A DNA stretch of 64,000 nucleotides from NCBI GenBank assembly GCA_963576475.1, contig OY754982.1, positions 9,409,280 to 9,473,279 on the forward strand, read 5' to 3'. A program made the position numbers and the translations under genes. The notes under the pieces are model-generated. The model was not told the DNA's origin. It made no database searches and saw only the letters and a program-made list of their open reading frames with translations. Origin of the DNA: Molanna angustata. Its lineage: Eukaryota > Arthropoda > Insecta > Trichoptera > Molannidae. Positions 43,961 to 55,592 of the stretch are shown piece by piece; position 1 is the first letter of the stretch; every line of letters begins with the position of its first letter.

Positions 43961-44185
43961 TTACGTAGTTGTATGATACCTCTTATTTTTAATACTACTT
44001 ACTAATTATTTTTTGTGTTGTAAATTTTCGCGTTATATGTCAAATTTGACAGCTTTTCTGATGATGGTAAAAACGAACTGTGGTATAGTCTACCAGTGTG
44101 GCCGTAAAAACCAGCCAGAGCTTATGTTAAATAATATACAATACAGTGTGAATTATGGCAAAGCAGTATTCATAAGGGTAGAGAG

Positions 44186-44962
44186 CTGAATGTTACATGG
44201 GCGGGGAAGAGGATCACACATTGCCAATCACCCAAATACTTTGGTGTTACGTTAGACAGAACGCTTTCATATAAACAACACTGCGTTAACACCAAGCAAA
44301 AAGTCTTGGTCTGTGTTTATCCGCAACTGACTATGCCTGCCCTGTTTGGCAAATGTCATCGCATGCCAAACAAGTGGACATTGCAGTATACGACATGGCC
44401 CGCCTGGCGTCCGGATGCTTTAAACCTACCCCAGTGCATAAATTTTACCCAATTATTGGAATCGCTTCACCTGACATCAGAAGAAAGGCGACGGCTGATG
44501 GAAAGACACAAACAGATCCATGTTTCTAGACACCCCCTTCGCAACCACATGATGGCTGCACCGAGATTGCGGTCGAGAAAAAACATTCTTATATCTACTA
44601 TCGAATTGGGAACCTCCACAAAATGGTATAGAGAGGATCTATGGAGGCAAAAAATTGGCAGCAGACTCTGGATGACACCATCTGAGGAAGTGAACACCGC
44701 GCTAAGTCTGGACTTTCCAACATGGCGGACCCTTAACAGACTGAGATTGGGGGTGACTAGATGTAAAAAGAACCAGCAGAGGTGGGGATTTCTGGAGGGA
44801 GAAGATACGTGCTGCGACTGCAGAGAGGAGCAGGATGACGCCCAACTACTAATATGTCCACGAATGAAGACAACATGTAGCACAAGTGACCTAATGACAG
44901 TGAACTACAAGGCGATATCCGTCGCCTGCTGGAGTGGCAAGGTCTATGGTCCGGACCCGTAA
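44186..44962 (+). pseudogene. Jockey-like LINE polymerase C-terminal relic, frameshifted
   Basis: At 44186 the frame reads LNVTWAGKRITHCQSPKYFG and VTLDRTLSYKQH, a typical RT thumb block. From about 44327 the family-like reading is in the next frame (YACPVWQMSSHAKQVDIA, LASGCFKPTPVHKFYPIIG). From about 44500 it returns: RHKQIHVSRHPLRNH, MAAPRLRSRKN, PTWRTLNRLRLGVTRCKKNQ and a C-x-C region (CCDCREEQDDAQLLICP). There are thus at least two frameshifts and probably a deletion after YKQH. The TLNRLRxGxxRCxxN and CxC-xxxxx-LLxCP segment is typical of jockey/I-type LINE C-termini. It ends near a (GTAA)n run at 44961-44979. Confidence 0.8.
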
Positions 44963-44979
44963 AGTAAGTAAGTAAGTAA

Positions 44980-45660
44980 TCTTAAGACAAAAATAAGAAG
45001 AAAATAAAGATAATATAATAAATAAAAACAAAAGAAGATTGAATATTGAAACATTTCATATCAATGAAAGGGAAACAAAATTATGAGGAGAGGAAGAAAA
45101 AATCAGGAGTAATCACATAAATATTTTTGTTTTAGCCCTTTTCATTCTTTCAATTCAATCGAAATTATATATTACATACTTTTGACTATTATTAAATTTG
45201 TCTGATTTCCAAGTTATATTGTTTTAACTTCATCACTTAGATTCGATCCTTCCATCTCACTTAATAACTTAAGATGAATCATTGTTCTTCTCTCCCCCTG
45301 GCAACAGTCAATATTCTGCCTTAATCAAGAAAAGAGATGCATATGACTCTGGCTGTATCTTCAACATCCACTTGCCTTTATGATTAACAATATCGAAAGG
45401 GACCCTTAAAATAATACTGTATATCAATCAATTTGATCGCGAGTTATGTGAAATGTCAAAATATACATTCCCAGTATGTATTTTGAGAAATTTGGAATAG
45501 TGGGTGAATTAAATATATTGTATTAGAAACATTGAAATTGATAGAAGATAGTGAAGGATATGGTGTAATTAATATGCGGTTGTATTCTAGATTCTGATGA
45601 AGAATCTTTGGATGAACCCGCACAAGTACGAAATAATTTTGGATTTTTTTTTTGTTTTCT
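44980..45660. other. AT-rich DNA without recognisable gene
   Basis: No supported feature. Confidence 0.5.
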
Positions 45661-45664
45661 CTTA

Positions 45665-45775
45665 TCTTTGCTGGACGCCGATGGGAAGGGAAGCCGATGT
45701 GTCTCCTTCGGGAATCGAACCCGGGACCTTTGGCTCAGAAGTCAGATATGTTACTAACTGAGCCACGAAGGCCGC
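45665..45775 (-). mobile_element. SINE-C with tRNA-like head
   Basis: On the minus strand GGCCTTCGTGGCTCAGTTAG is followed by CATATCTGAC and a strong B box (CCGGGTTCGATTCCCG). The acceptor ends no longer pair fully. It is head-to-head with the next copy, about 120 bp away. Confidence 0.65.
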
Positions 45776-45892
45776 TATTAGTGATCGTGGACTACCACAA
45801 AGTTAGAGTCAAATCGCCATCTTAAACTTGTCTTAAAATGGTTATTATACTTGAAGTTCTTACTCTTCATAATTATTGAAGAGTCATGAGTA

Positions 45893-45966
45893 GGCCTTCG
45901 TGGCTCAGTTGGTTAGGTATCTGGCTGCTGATCCAAAGGTTCCGGGTTCGATTCCCGGTGGAGGCC
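45893..45966 (+). mobile_element. SINE-C with tRNA-like head (possible tRNA pseudogene)
   Basis: The 5' GGCCTTC pairs over 7 bases with 3' GGAGGCC (one G-U). The T arm CCGGG-TTCGATT-CCCGG is perfect. The D arm (GCTCAGTTGGTTAGGTAT) has lost its 3' stem half, and the anticodon arm does not close on a normal 7-nt loop. There is one extra base before the acceptor 3' strand. Similar copies at 45.7 and 1.7 kb make a SINE head more likely than a working tRNA. Confidence 0.6.
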
Positions 45967-46104
45967 TAGTTTTAAATTGTTTTTTCAGTCTGGATCTTTA
46001 GACGATTAATATCGTAAGTTTCCAGAATGTACCAACTTGTTATTGGGTGCGTGTTAATTTAATATTCGACATATATTATCTATTTTTATTTTTAATATAA
46101 AAAG

Positions 46105-46224
46105 TGAATATGCCCTTTAAACAGGCACATATTCATCTTCCTACATTCCCTAAATTAAGCATAAATGCTTGTGCTATAGGTGAACGAAATCGGTCTAGGC
46201 AGGATTCGAACTCGCGACCACTGG
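46105..46224 (-). mobile_element. SINE-A, 5' truncated
   Basis: The tail, body and B box (GCGAGTTCGAATCCTGC on the minus strand) are present, and the A-box half is missing. A LINE-Q copy begins about 30 bp further on, as also happens beside the SINE-A at 32.6 kb. Confidence 0.8.
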
Positions 46225-46257
46225 TCACGAATTACATTATGTTGGTCTATTATTTAT

Positions 46258-46530
46258 ACCATCACGCGAAATCCCACAATGTGGGGTAACTATCAACGGG
46301 TATGCGGGTGTGCATAATCTTATAAAAAAGAAGTAAGACACGTGCGTGTATGCTCACAACTTCACTCTGTCTCTTCTCACGTAAACAGGCAACATTCAGA
46401 TTATTGCTGAACTTTGTGAGATGTTATTGTTGCCTGTTGTATTTTCGATTACTCGGCTCTTACGGGACACTAGAAAACGATGATATTTGAAAAGAGTGGA
46501 AGCACTATTCCAATCCGGTGCCTTACAAAG
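46258..46530 (-). mobile_element. LINE-Q 3' fragment
   Basis: CCACAATGTGGGGTAACTAT, GAGATGTTATTGTTGCCTG, TTTTCGATTAC and GAAAAGAGTGGAAGCACTAT are all shared with the 41.4 kb copy, in the same orientation. Confidence 0.7.
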
Positions 46531-49500
46531 CAACTCATAGTTATAAAAGAAAACAAAACAATATTTGAAAACTGTACAAAATAAAGGAAGTTGTAGGTTT
46601 TAAAAGTCCCATCATATGTTTGTTATTTATATAAGGTGCGATATCAGAGCGCTGCCAACACAAGTAGTGTCTAAGTATTCCCCGATGTAAGTGAGTATTT
46701 CATATATTTTTGAATAGATAAGGGTCTGATACTAGTATGAATAATGATAGGATGAATTGAATACCTTCTCCTCGATATGTTGAGAGAAATTTATTATCTT
46801 TATCAGTGGGTCTGGCGCTTCAACTACATAAACTCAGCCGATCGGAAAATTTAAATATCGTTTTATTCATCTTAACTTAGGGATAGTTTGGAGAAAAGAA
46901 ACGGATTGTAAACAAGTGAAAAGAAAACGAGGAAGTTACGAAACTAAAAGAAAATGTGAATTACATCAAATTTCGTACTCATTTAAGAAAATTAGTAACG
47001 TGTATTAGACAATAACGACTATGGAAAAAACTTATTTTTCTGTCTTTCATAAAAGTTTACGAATAGCAGATTTCTAGCAACACTGAATTCATGCTTTCCA
47101 CGCATTTTTAGTAGTATAAAACACGGTTTTATGATACTGATATGTTCAACAACACATATCCGCAATATCGTAGGAGTATATTGGTAATGACGCAGTGATA
47201 TGAGGCATCGAATACCTAACTTCTTTATCCCCCCCCCCAATTCTTACATATCCCACTATCATTTGTCTGTTTTTAATTTTGGATTACTTATCTTGTTTTG
47301 CCTTCTTTATTTTTTAACTATTTCATAATTTTATTTCAATTTCTTATATATTTCATTTCAAACATTCTCTACTGTTTACGTATGCTTTTAAGCAGTTTTA
47401 TTTATGCATAATGTATGATGAGGGAACTATTTCTGTAATTAGTTATCAAATTCATTATTGTCCTTTGATATTTATGATTGCTGTATATTTCCCCTTAAAT
47501 TAAACAAATCAATAGATCCAAATAAATACATAATATCAGATAATGATAAAATAATATTTTTTGCGTTATAATTATATTATGTCTCTCGATAAATGAATGT
47601 TCTTCTAATAATAATGACAATCACCATAAATTTCGTATTTGTGTAAAATAATAAAAAAACACATATTTTCTCCATTCATGTTTTTACTAAGTCATTTTAT
47701 TGCAAAAAAGTAAAAGACAGCTTAATGCGTGAATTGATTGTTAGAATCATCAAGAAATTAGAATAAATAAATTAATTACAAAATAATATGAATTTTATAC
47801 GTAGAATGTAATTACAAAATCGAAAAATAATTATTCATGAATAAATGTTTTTTCTTCTTTAATAAACAAATAAGTGTTCATAAAAACCAATACAGTTTTA
47901 CTTATAAAAAGCGACAGCACACCCGTTGACCAGTGTTTTAGTTACACACCATGTAAAACTCATGTAGCGATTATTTAAAAATTTTGCTAATAAACGCTAT
48001 ATGACGACTGAGTAGTTGCAACATACAACATAAATTAATCCGATAACGTTGGTTCCGCGCGTGCGCAGAGCCCCCAGTTGCCACCCACCATTCTAATTTT
48101 GACGTTTGTCGTGGTAAATATTTTCATATGTTTTTCACGTTTTAAAATAGGAATATGGAAAATATAACGAATAATTTAATCATATGAATACCCATTCGAA
48201 CACTATTATAGATATTATAAAGGAGCTAATTTTTTGACAACCTTTCGCTTCTAAAATGCACTACTATCGGGAAAAAAATAGTTTATAAAGATTTTTCATC
48301 ATATTATAATATGAAATAAGAATATAAACATGCAGATCTAAATCAAATTTGATTTGTGATAGATAATAGTCTGTTGTTTAAAACACCGCTAAACTACCTT
48401 TGACAGGCGTGCAAGCGTTGTGTAAAATTTCTATGAGAGAAACACAGTCGTTATAACTAACTAATCTGCTACACAGCGTTAATAAGTAACTTTTTTGCCT
48501 ACAAGGGTGTTTAACGGTCGTATAACACGTATATTAGTAAGACTGATGAATAATAGAATTTACGTGCTCTAGTATAACATTTATAAAGTGTTTGTTTATA
48601 TTGCCACTTTTACAAACAAAAAATGATCTCAGTGAGCATAATTTTAACCGTGATCGGCTAAGTAATGGATAAATGTAAAATTCACATACTAAGTTGAACA
48701 ATGTTATTAAAAAATTGTTCCAAAGAAGATTTTGTTTACATTTTGTTCAGTTTCTAATCAAAATGAACTCAGCGCCTTCTTCTATTCCGTCGAGAAAGCG
48801 GTCATAAGAAATCCGCTCACATGAAACTTTCCAAACTGAAAATTCTCTTAGTAAAGTTTTCAGGGGAATATCCGCCGATGACGGTATTTCGATCAGCGAG
48901 GGCTGAAAACTTTCTTTTATTTTCAAAAGAGGGAAGTATGTTATGTGGCTACGCTATAAATTTACGTTGAAAATTTCAACATTGTTCCTTATTTACAACG
49001 GACTTCGTCCCACCCTGTCTTTTGTTGGCTCAAATATTTTTTATTGTTCGCATTTTTTCACGTTATTATTTAATTATCTCGATATTACTTTTTTTACGTG
49101 ATATTATTATGTCAAGTTTTCGTCAGAGCCTTGCTTATAAAATTTCGCTCATCCTACGTGACGCTTTTGAATTATTATTGTCTTTTTTTTGTAACTTTTC
49201 CGCGAAAGAATCAAGGGACTTTTATGAATTATCATCGTTTCCGTCGAGGCGAAATACGCATTTTTTCGTTTAAATTGTCAGGTTTGACATAGTGTACGAA
49301 AATTATTTTTTGATCAAAATGATGGGTAACTTAATCAGGAATAGCTTAGAAAATTACCATATCATACCATTACCATATCATACCATATTAAATTTTTTGA
49401 ATGTCTGTTTGGGATTTGAGAAGATATCGATATTATGCATAAGACTAAGTGAGTTGTAAGTTAATTAAGCGCGGAATGTGAGAGAAATAACCTATATTTG

Positions 49501-49690
49501 TATTGTAGAAGTATAAATAAAAATATTCCTAATAATGGTGTTTCTAATTAAAGTTCTATTTATTTAAATCTTTCTTATCATAGTCGGTGAAATTGTCCGA
49601 AAATTGCTATATTATACCATGAAAAAAGAATTTAAAAATTTACAATTTAAGAAAAAGAATTATCAGGGTTTTATAATGTCAATGCATATA
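46531..49690. other. Longest stretch without recognisable feature
   Basis: About 3.2 kb, mostly AT-rich. 48040-48110 is GC-richer (CCGCGCGTGCGCAGAGCCCC), a possible promoter-like or TE-end patch. A C10 run is at 47231-47240. A CATATCATACCATTAC duplication lies around 49360-49390. Short frames at 49022-49292 look like low-complexity translations. I cannot place a gene here. Confidence 0.45.
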
Positions 49691-51210
49691 AAACGAGTGG
49701 GTTGTGGCCAACACTAAACTCTCCACACCATAGTAAGCGTTTATTTTTTCTTCTTCAAATATTGACAATCTCAATATGGTAAAATATGCTTATGTTATAT
49801 GAAATATTCTATTCATTCTAAATTTTACTACCGGGAATATAAATTTTCTAACGATAGTATATTTTTATATTAAGATAGACAAACTATTAATGCAGTATGG
49901 TGAAGAATGCTTATGTTATATGAAATATTTTATTCATTCTAAATTTTACTACCAGGAATATAAATTTTCTAACGATAGTATATATTTATATTCAGATAGA
50001 CAAACTATTAATGCAGTATGGTGAAGAATGCTTATGTTGTATGAAATATTTTAATAAAAGCAGATAAATTTTGTTTAAAAGAACGTTAGAGCATTTTGAC
50101 AATTTAGACACGTGATTACATATGAAGAAATTTTTTGTTATTTATGGGAAGCGAATCAGTTCTATGTTCAAGCTCTTTACATTATAACATGAAATCAAAT
50201 TACTGAACTTTTCCATACATAAGAAATTTATCTTATTATATACATTTTTATTCATTCTAAATGTTACTACCACGATTATAAATTTTCTAACGATAGTATA
50301 TTTTTATGTTAAGATATACAAACTATTAATACAGTATGGTGAAGAATGCTTATGTTGTATGAAATATTTTAATAAAAGCAGATAAATTTTGTTTCAAAGA
50401 GCGTTAGAGCATTTTGACAATTTTGATTAGAGCATTTTGAATCATATGAAGAAATTTTATGATATCTATGAAAAGCTAATCAGTTCTTAGTTCAAGCTAT
50501 TATTATTCTTATATCAATATAAAATCAAAGAACTGAACATTGCCAAACATAAAAAATTCTCTTATTACATATAAGTTTCATACAAAAATCCATTAAATAA
50601 AATATAATTTTTGAAACCGTTGAATATTTTTCTTTTGACATTGACCAACTTTGAATACAATGTTATGAAGATTCTTGGTTTTGTGTTAATAGTTGAAACC
50701 AAATTAAAATATCTCTAATTTCCAGGTCGTGAGAGCATTTTTTCAGTTTTAATAGATGAAATCATAAATAAACATTGAGAAAAAATGAACCGTTGTCTTT
50801 GGAAAACTAATCAGCTCTAAGTTTATGGACTTAACACATATGATATAAATATGAAGTCAATCGGACTTATAGTTTGGGCTGCAGAGAGGACACAAAAAAA
50901 CAAGGTAAATTATGAATTCATAGAGAAGAAATCAAAAGTTGTCTATGGAAAACTAATCAGCTCTAGGTCTTTGCACTTTACACATATGATGTTAATATGA
51001 AGTCGATCGGACTTATAGTTTGGGCTGTAGAGAGGACACAAAAAAGATAAATGCTACGGCGTACGGCGTATACGCCATACACACAAACACATCACGACGA
51101 AACTCATAGTGTGCATTCTCTACATGATACCCATTGAGAAATTGATGTAAAAAAATACGCTTAAATTTTGCGAAATCATGACTCTCCCCTATTCCATAGT
51201 GTGGAGAGTA
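49691..51210 (+). mobile_element. Non-autonomous element H2, full-length copy
   Basis: The left end has AACGAGTGGGTTGTGGCCAA, then ACTCTCCACACCATAG. The right end has CATGACTCTCCCCTATTCC folding onto ATAGTGTGGAGAGTA. The left ACTCTCCACACCATAG is nearly the inverse of the right-terminal CCATAGTGTGGAGAGT, so the ends carry subterminal inverted repeats plus a 3' hairpin. The interior holds 121-bp tandem repeats and a later direct duplication. No coding frame. The layout is like that of Helentron-associated elements, but I see no CTRR end, so the superfamily stays open. Confidence 0.75.
49775..50480. repeat. 121-bp tandem repeats within H2
   Basis: GCTTATGTT recurs at 49788, 49909 and 50030 (period 121). 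A further unit at 50348 repeats a longer 318-bp segment. Units share GGAATATAAATTTTCTAACG and the TATGGTGAAGAATGC block. Confidence 0.85.
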
Positions 51211-52163
51211 TAAAAATCTTTCAAACTCGATAAACGAATGAATTGTATTTTTGATTAATAATTATATTTTATGATTCCTTGATTTTTACTTAAATCGATT
51301 TATTAGTATTGAATCAATACGAACCCGTTTCCGTTTTGAGGTATCAGGAGCGCATGACAATTGCTAGATAATAAAATTACCGACATGGGAAATTTGATTA
51401 GACATCCGATAAACTTTGTCGGCGATGTATCTTTTGTAGGTATGAGCGCCGAACACCCAGGTACTAATGTGGGTTCCGGGGAAGATAAAAGGTATTGGCG
51501 TTGTAGCGGGGCGTGGATGGTCGCGGAATTGAGTTTCGGAAACTTGAAAACTTTTGGCTTGAAAAGTTCCCAAGTGGGTTTGCACTAACACCACCTATGT
51601 ATATATTCCTGTGTGTTGGCTGCTGCTGCCGTTCCAGATTATATGTATTATGGATAGGGACCGCCTGATGATCCCTTCTCACCCATAAGAGTTTGAGAAT
51701 TCGTCACGACTTTCTTTAATAGCGTTTGTAGACCAACTTCAAACTCTGATTAGATTACAAAAGGTTAAATGATAATGACTCATTTTCTTCTACAACTTTT
51801 AGTCTTTTTATTTTGTTTATTTGTTTTGTAAATGTATGTTAAGTGAATTCATATGGTGCCTACTTGTTGATTAATTATTCCTTCTGATTTTATAATCACG
51901 GATCCTTACCTAGGCCATTATCAAGCGTACAGATATAGGTACGCGTCCACGGAAACCGATACTTGGTCCGACTATGGGTCTCGGACGGACGATGTCGGTC
52001 TTGGCGATTTGTTCTGCCAAAAATAATAACTAGCCGATGAAAGTAAAAAAAAAATTGTCAGATTCCCATAGCCATTTTGAAATGTCATTATAAGTTTTAG
52101 AATGTTGCCCTATTAATGGATACTTATTTAAAAATTTTTAATCCCAGGGTGGTGCTATATTAA
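51211..52163. other. Unassigned DNA, mixed-GC patch at 51.36-51.69 kb
   Basis: 51361-51690 is less AT-rich and open on the plus strand (51361-51588, TTG start) and on the minus strand in two frames. I recognise no protein. It resembles decayed coding sequence in composition only. Confidence 0.3.
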
Positions 52164-52663
52164 TCCATTTGTCGATTCGTCCAAAATAATTTATTTCTCT
52201 TAATGAATTGACAGTATTAATCTTAGTTTTTGTCGGTTTTCCAACTTTGAAGTTAAAAACACCAACTTGAGGCTTCGCAGCATATTATGTTCCATACATA
52301 GATTTACTCAGAATCCGTTTAGTGTCCGTGTGTGTGTGTCTTATAAATTTTGATCATTTAGTGTCCGTGTGTGTGTCTTATAACTTTTGATCTATTTGAT
52401 TCACAGAGCCTAATTCACAGAGCTTGATTGGCCTAAAATTCAGAAAATATAGAAAATTATCATGCTGTTTTCATATTTTGGGTAGGAAAAAAGGTCTGAC
52501 CTTCATACTATCATATACTTACATACGTATCTTCATGTTTTGTATAGAAAACGAAATATCCTAAAATATCCAATAATTTTTATTTATGGGTTTATAGTTT
52601 GGTACGTATTCTTCATCTATATATACTATCGATAGTTGGATCTCATGTGTTACACGCAACTAG
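52164..52663 (+). mobile_element. Helitron-like element H1, internally deleted (500 bp)
   Basis: It starts A|TCCATTTGTCGATTCG and ends ACACGCAACTAG|T at 52663. The centre is deleted, and a CATTTAGTGTCCGTGTGTGTG-type duplication is present near 52316-52375. The ends keep the H1 pattern, with GATAGTTGGA as the diverged inverse repeat. Confidence 0.75.
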
Positions 52664-52778
52664 TAAATACAAGAAAATAATTTTATAATCGTCATTTTTA
52701 GATTGAAAGACACCTGCATTAGTGCTACAAGTAGCCAACTACGAGAAGTCGGAACATTTGCGGATTTGTCGACTGATC

Positions 52779-52942
52779 GGTAATTATTGAACATCATGTA
52801 GTTACTTTCATTTACGTACGGTAATTATTGAACATCATGTAGTTACTTTCATTTACGTACGGTAATTATTGAACGTCATGTAGGTACTCTCTTTTACATA
52901 TGGTAATTATTGAACGTCGTGTAAGTACTTTTTTTACATACG
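52779..52942. repeat. 41-bp tandem repeat, 4 units
   Basis: GGTAATTATTGAAC begins at 52779, 52820, 52861 and 52902. The first two units are identical or nearly so, and the last two have diverged. Confidence 0.95.
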
Positions 52943-53007
52943 TTTGGATCGATCTTGCGATCGAGATTACGAGTGCGATTGGAACGAGAGTTTGATCGGT
53001 GTGCGCG

Positions 53008-53061
53008 AAGCGTAAGGTAAGGCTTAAGCGTAAGGTATGGCTTAAGCGTAAGGTAAGCTTA
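53008..53061. repeat. 18-bp tandem repeat, 3 units
   Basis: AAGCGTAAGGTA begins at 53008, 53026 and 53044. The frame across it is open because 18 is a multiple of three. I do not call a gene. Confidence 0.95.
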
Positions 53062-53640
53062 GTATTTTTAATCGGTGAGTTAAAACTGAATATATATTTC
53101 CATCCCTCTCAGAGATGTCATTATTTTTTACTTCCGTTTCAACACACATCAAAAACAATGCATTGTTTAGACACAGACGAATGATATTCCGACAAAAGTC
53201 TCGCTGAATTGTTTTTTATTGGAAATACGATACTTCATCGTATCCCGAGATGGATATTTTTTTCTACAGACAGGCCATCTGTGGAGGAAGGGAAAATGTA
53301 TAAAAAGTGTGAACACGAGGAATTGTGAAAGAAAGTTCTTCAAGTAGAGTATGGTGAGTTTTACGGTGGAGAGCCAGACACTGCCACAAATGAGATTATA
53401 ATGGTCGATATTATATGTCCATTACGAATATTATATACAACGCATTTTGTACTTTTACCTCCGAAGGGTTGCCACAAGTAAAAATGTATAAATAAGTGGA
53501 TCGGTGATTCAACGAAACTTAAAAAATCTATAAATGAAAATTAAATATACAACATATATAATTTCTACAAGTATTTTGTATGTTATCGATGACCCTTTTG
53601 GCTTGTAACCGTTTGAATATGGCCTAATAAGCGGAACCGC
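53062..53640. other. AT-rich DNA without recognisable gene
   Basis: No supported feature. Confidence 0.5.
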
Positions 53641-53644
53641 TCAT

Positions 53645-53940
53645 TAATATAGTATTTATTTATTACAAATCCAGTACAATATGACATATATCATTAAAAA
53701 TGAACAAAACACAATAAAAAATACTATATATAATCAAATAAAAAAACAACACGTTAAGAGTTATTTTAGCATCGCATGTATGCCTCCACTCCACCAACCC
53801 ACAGGCTGTATGTATTGGAGACATTACTATGATACTTTGCTAGTTTTTTTTTTCATTTACTTATTCCAGTGTTTATGTTTTGCAAATGAATTCTGGATAA
53901 GACACTCCACTAGGCAAATGCCTGTGTCGGAGTGGCATCA
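53645..53940 (-). mobile_element. LINE 3' UTR (type 3 hairpin) with AAAT-like tail
   Basis: On the minus strand CACTCC (53934-53929) pairs with GGAGTG (53908-53903) around AGGC/GCCT. The 3' end is an AATAAATAAATA-like run at 53651-53662. No coding sequence is attached. Confidence 0.6.
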
Positions 53941-53944
53941 CATA

Positions 53945-54131
53945 TTTTTTTTTTTATATAAAAAGATGAATATGTCCTTGTTAAACAAGTACATATACAT
54001 CTTCCTACGTTCCCTTAAATAAGCAAATAAATGCTTGTGCTATAGGTTAAGGAAATCGGTCGAGACAGGATTCGAACTCGCGATCACTGGATTACTAGCC
54101 CAGCGCGCTAACCGTTCTGCCATCAACCCAT
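53945..54131 (-). mobile_element. SINE-A, near full length
   Basis: Complete head, body, hairpin (ATGTACTTGTTTAACAAGGA) and A-tail (T-run at 53945-53955), with a small AAAT insertion in the body. It directly abuts the LINE 3' UTR on its left, so the two may be a nested pair. Confidence 0.85.
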
Positions 54132-55175
54132 CTATATTTTTTAGTATAGTGTTAATCTATTGGTACTGTAAGGTAGTATGATAGTACAAGGTATTTGTTC
54201 TTTTCACTATAATATATGGAATAGTCTTTCGCTCTCTTCTCTACCTTTGTTAAATAACCATTTGAATATTATTTTTTTTGCTTTAGTTGATGAGATAGTT
54301 GAAATTTTTGGTATGTTTTTTTTTAACTTTTTATGTAGTTTAGGTGCTAGGTATGTATAGTTCTTTTGTCCTTGTGTGGTAGGTACTTCTTATTCTAGGT
54401 AGGTACTTCTTCAAGATTTCGTTTGTAAGTTGGAAAAAAATGCGCTTTGCGAAGCTTCAAGTTAATTGCCAAAACTAATTAGCTGCTATACTATCTCAAA
54501 CATACGAAACAAAATCACTTCGTTCTCAGTTGCGTGATGATTTTCAAGTCGCATCTAGTCGCAATATTATATTGAAAAGAAAAGCATCTTGTAGGGAAAT
54601 ACCCTATCCATGGTTGATATCATTCCGTCCTGTCGGATGCATTAACAAATTGGTACACATATTTTTTTTTAATTCCGATATTTTTTTCAGTTCCGTAAGT
54701 CATGCGGATACTGCAGATGTACATATGTAGGTAGTCTCGCATTACTGATCCCGCAAAAATTATGTGGAATCCCGCGTTTGCGGGATTTGATTCCCTAGTC
54801 ACTATAAGTGTACATAAATAAATGAATGGAATAAATAATAAAATTGATATCTTTTTTTTTATCTTTATTGTGTAATATCTTTATTGTTTGTAGCAATAAT
54901 TCGAATTCGAATTCGACTTCATTGAAATGTTAATGAAGAAAAAAGAAGACGCATATATATGTATATGTCTTCTTCTTCTTCTCTTTTTAGGTCTGTTGGT
55001 CTGTTTATTTCCTGCATCAGCTTTCCTCCTGTAACGTGGACTACCAGCTGTCCTTCTAACCCTTAGGAGAACGTCCTGGAGGTCTGCTTTCTTGGGGAAC
55101 ATTATATATCCCTGTCCGCTAATATTATATGTATATTTATGTATGAATACTTAAACAGCATAATAGACAATAACA
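54132..55175. other. AT-rich DNA with a short foldback
   Basis: ATCCCGC near 54749 and GCGGGAT near 54779 form a short inverted pair. 54950-55110 is richer in purine/pyrimidine bias, with a minus-strand open frame rich in Arg and Lys (54881-55102). It is not recognised and may be a TE ORF fragment. Confidence 0.4.
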
Positions 55176-55179
55176 TAAA

Positions 55180-55530
55180 ACTAGCTGACCTTAGCACAGG
55201 CCGTGCCTAGTGAGGGGGCTAGTAACAAAATATACAAACAAAAAGAGACAGCTTAAACTATATAAGCACAAGGGAAATAATTACCTAAATGTTATTTAAT
55301 ACAAATGAAATAAATTACATTTACTTTTATTTCGCTGTACATTATTTATTTGGTAGAATTTCATTTATACTTAATTTCATTTCTTTTTTTTGTATTATTT
55401 TGATATTAGGTATAGTACGTAAGAGGTACATGTTATTTTTGTATTATTATTTATTTAATTTTAATAATTGTATGCATGTACTGTGTGCTGTTCTTTGTAA
55501 AATAAAATAAAAATAAATAAAATAAAATTA
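55180..55530 (+). mobile_element. LINE 3' UTR (type 6 hairpin) with TAAAA-type tail
   Basis: ACTAGC (55180-55185) pairs with GCTAGT (55218-55223). Inside is CACAGGC-CGT-GCCTAGTG. A (TAAAA)n/(TAAA)n tail occupies about 55498-55530. Confidence 0.6.
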
Positions 55531-55592
55531 AAAATTAAACAATATGTTTATAATTCTACATGCAATGTACTTATTATCTTCAAGACTATGTT

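Noticed and set aside
44306..44962. A 218-codon host gene
   Set aside because: The first ~65 codons are out of frame with the family-like reading, and the rest is a jockey-like LINE C-terminus with frameshifts.
45893..45966. Functional tRNA gene
   Set aside because: The D and anticodon arms do not close properly, and related copies at 1.7 and 45.7 kb indicate a SINE head.
48040..48130. Host promoter near CCGCGCGTGCGCAG
   Set aside because: GC-richer patch only. No initiator, downstream exon or repeat support.
52999..53184. Lys/Arg-rich small protein
   Set aside because: The frame is created by an 18-bp tandem repeat and starts with GTG. No homology signal.
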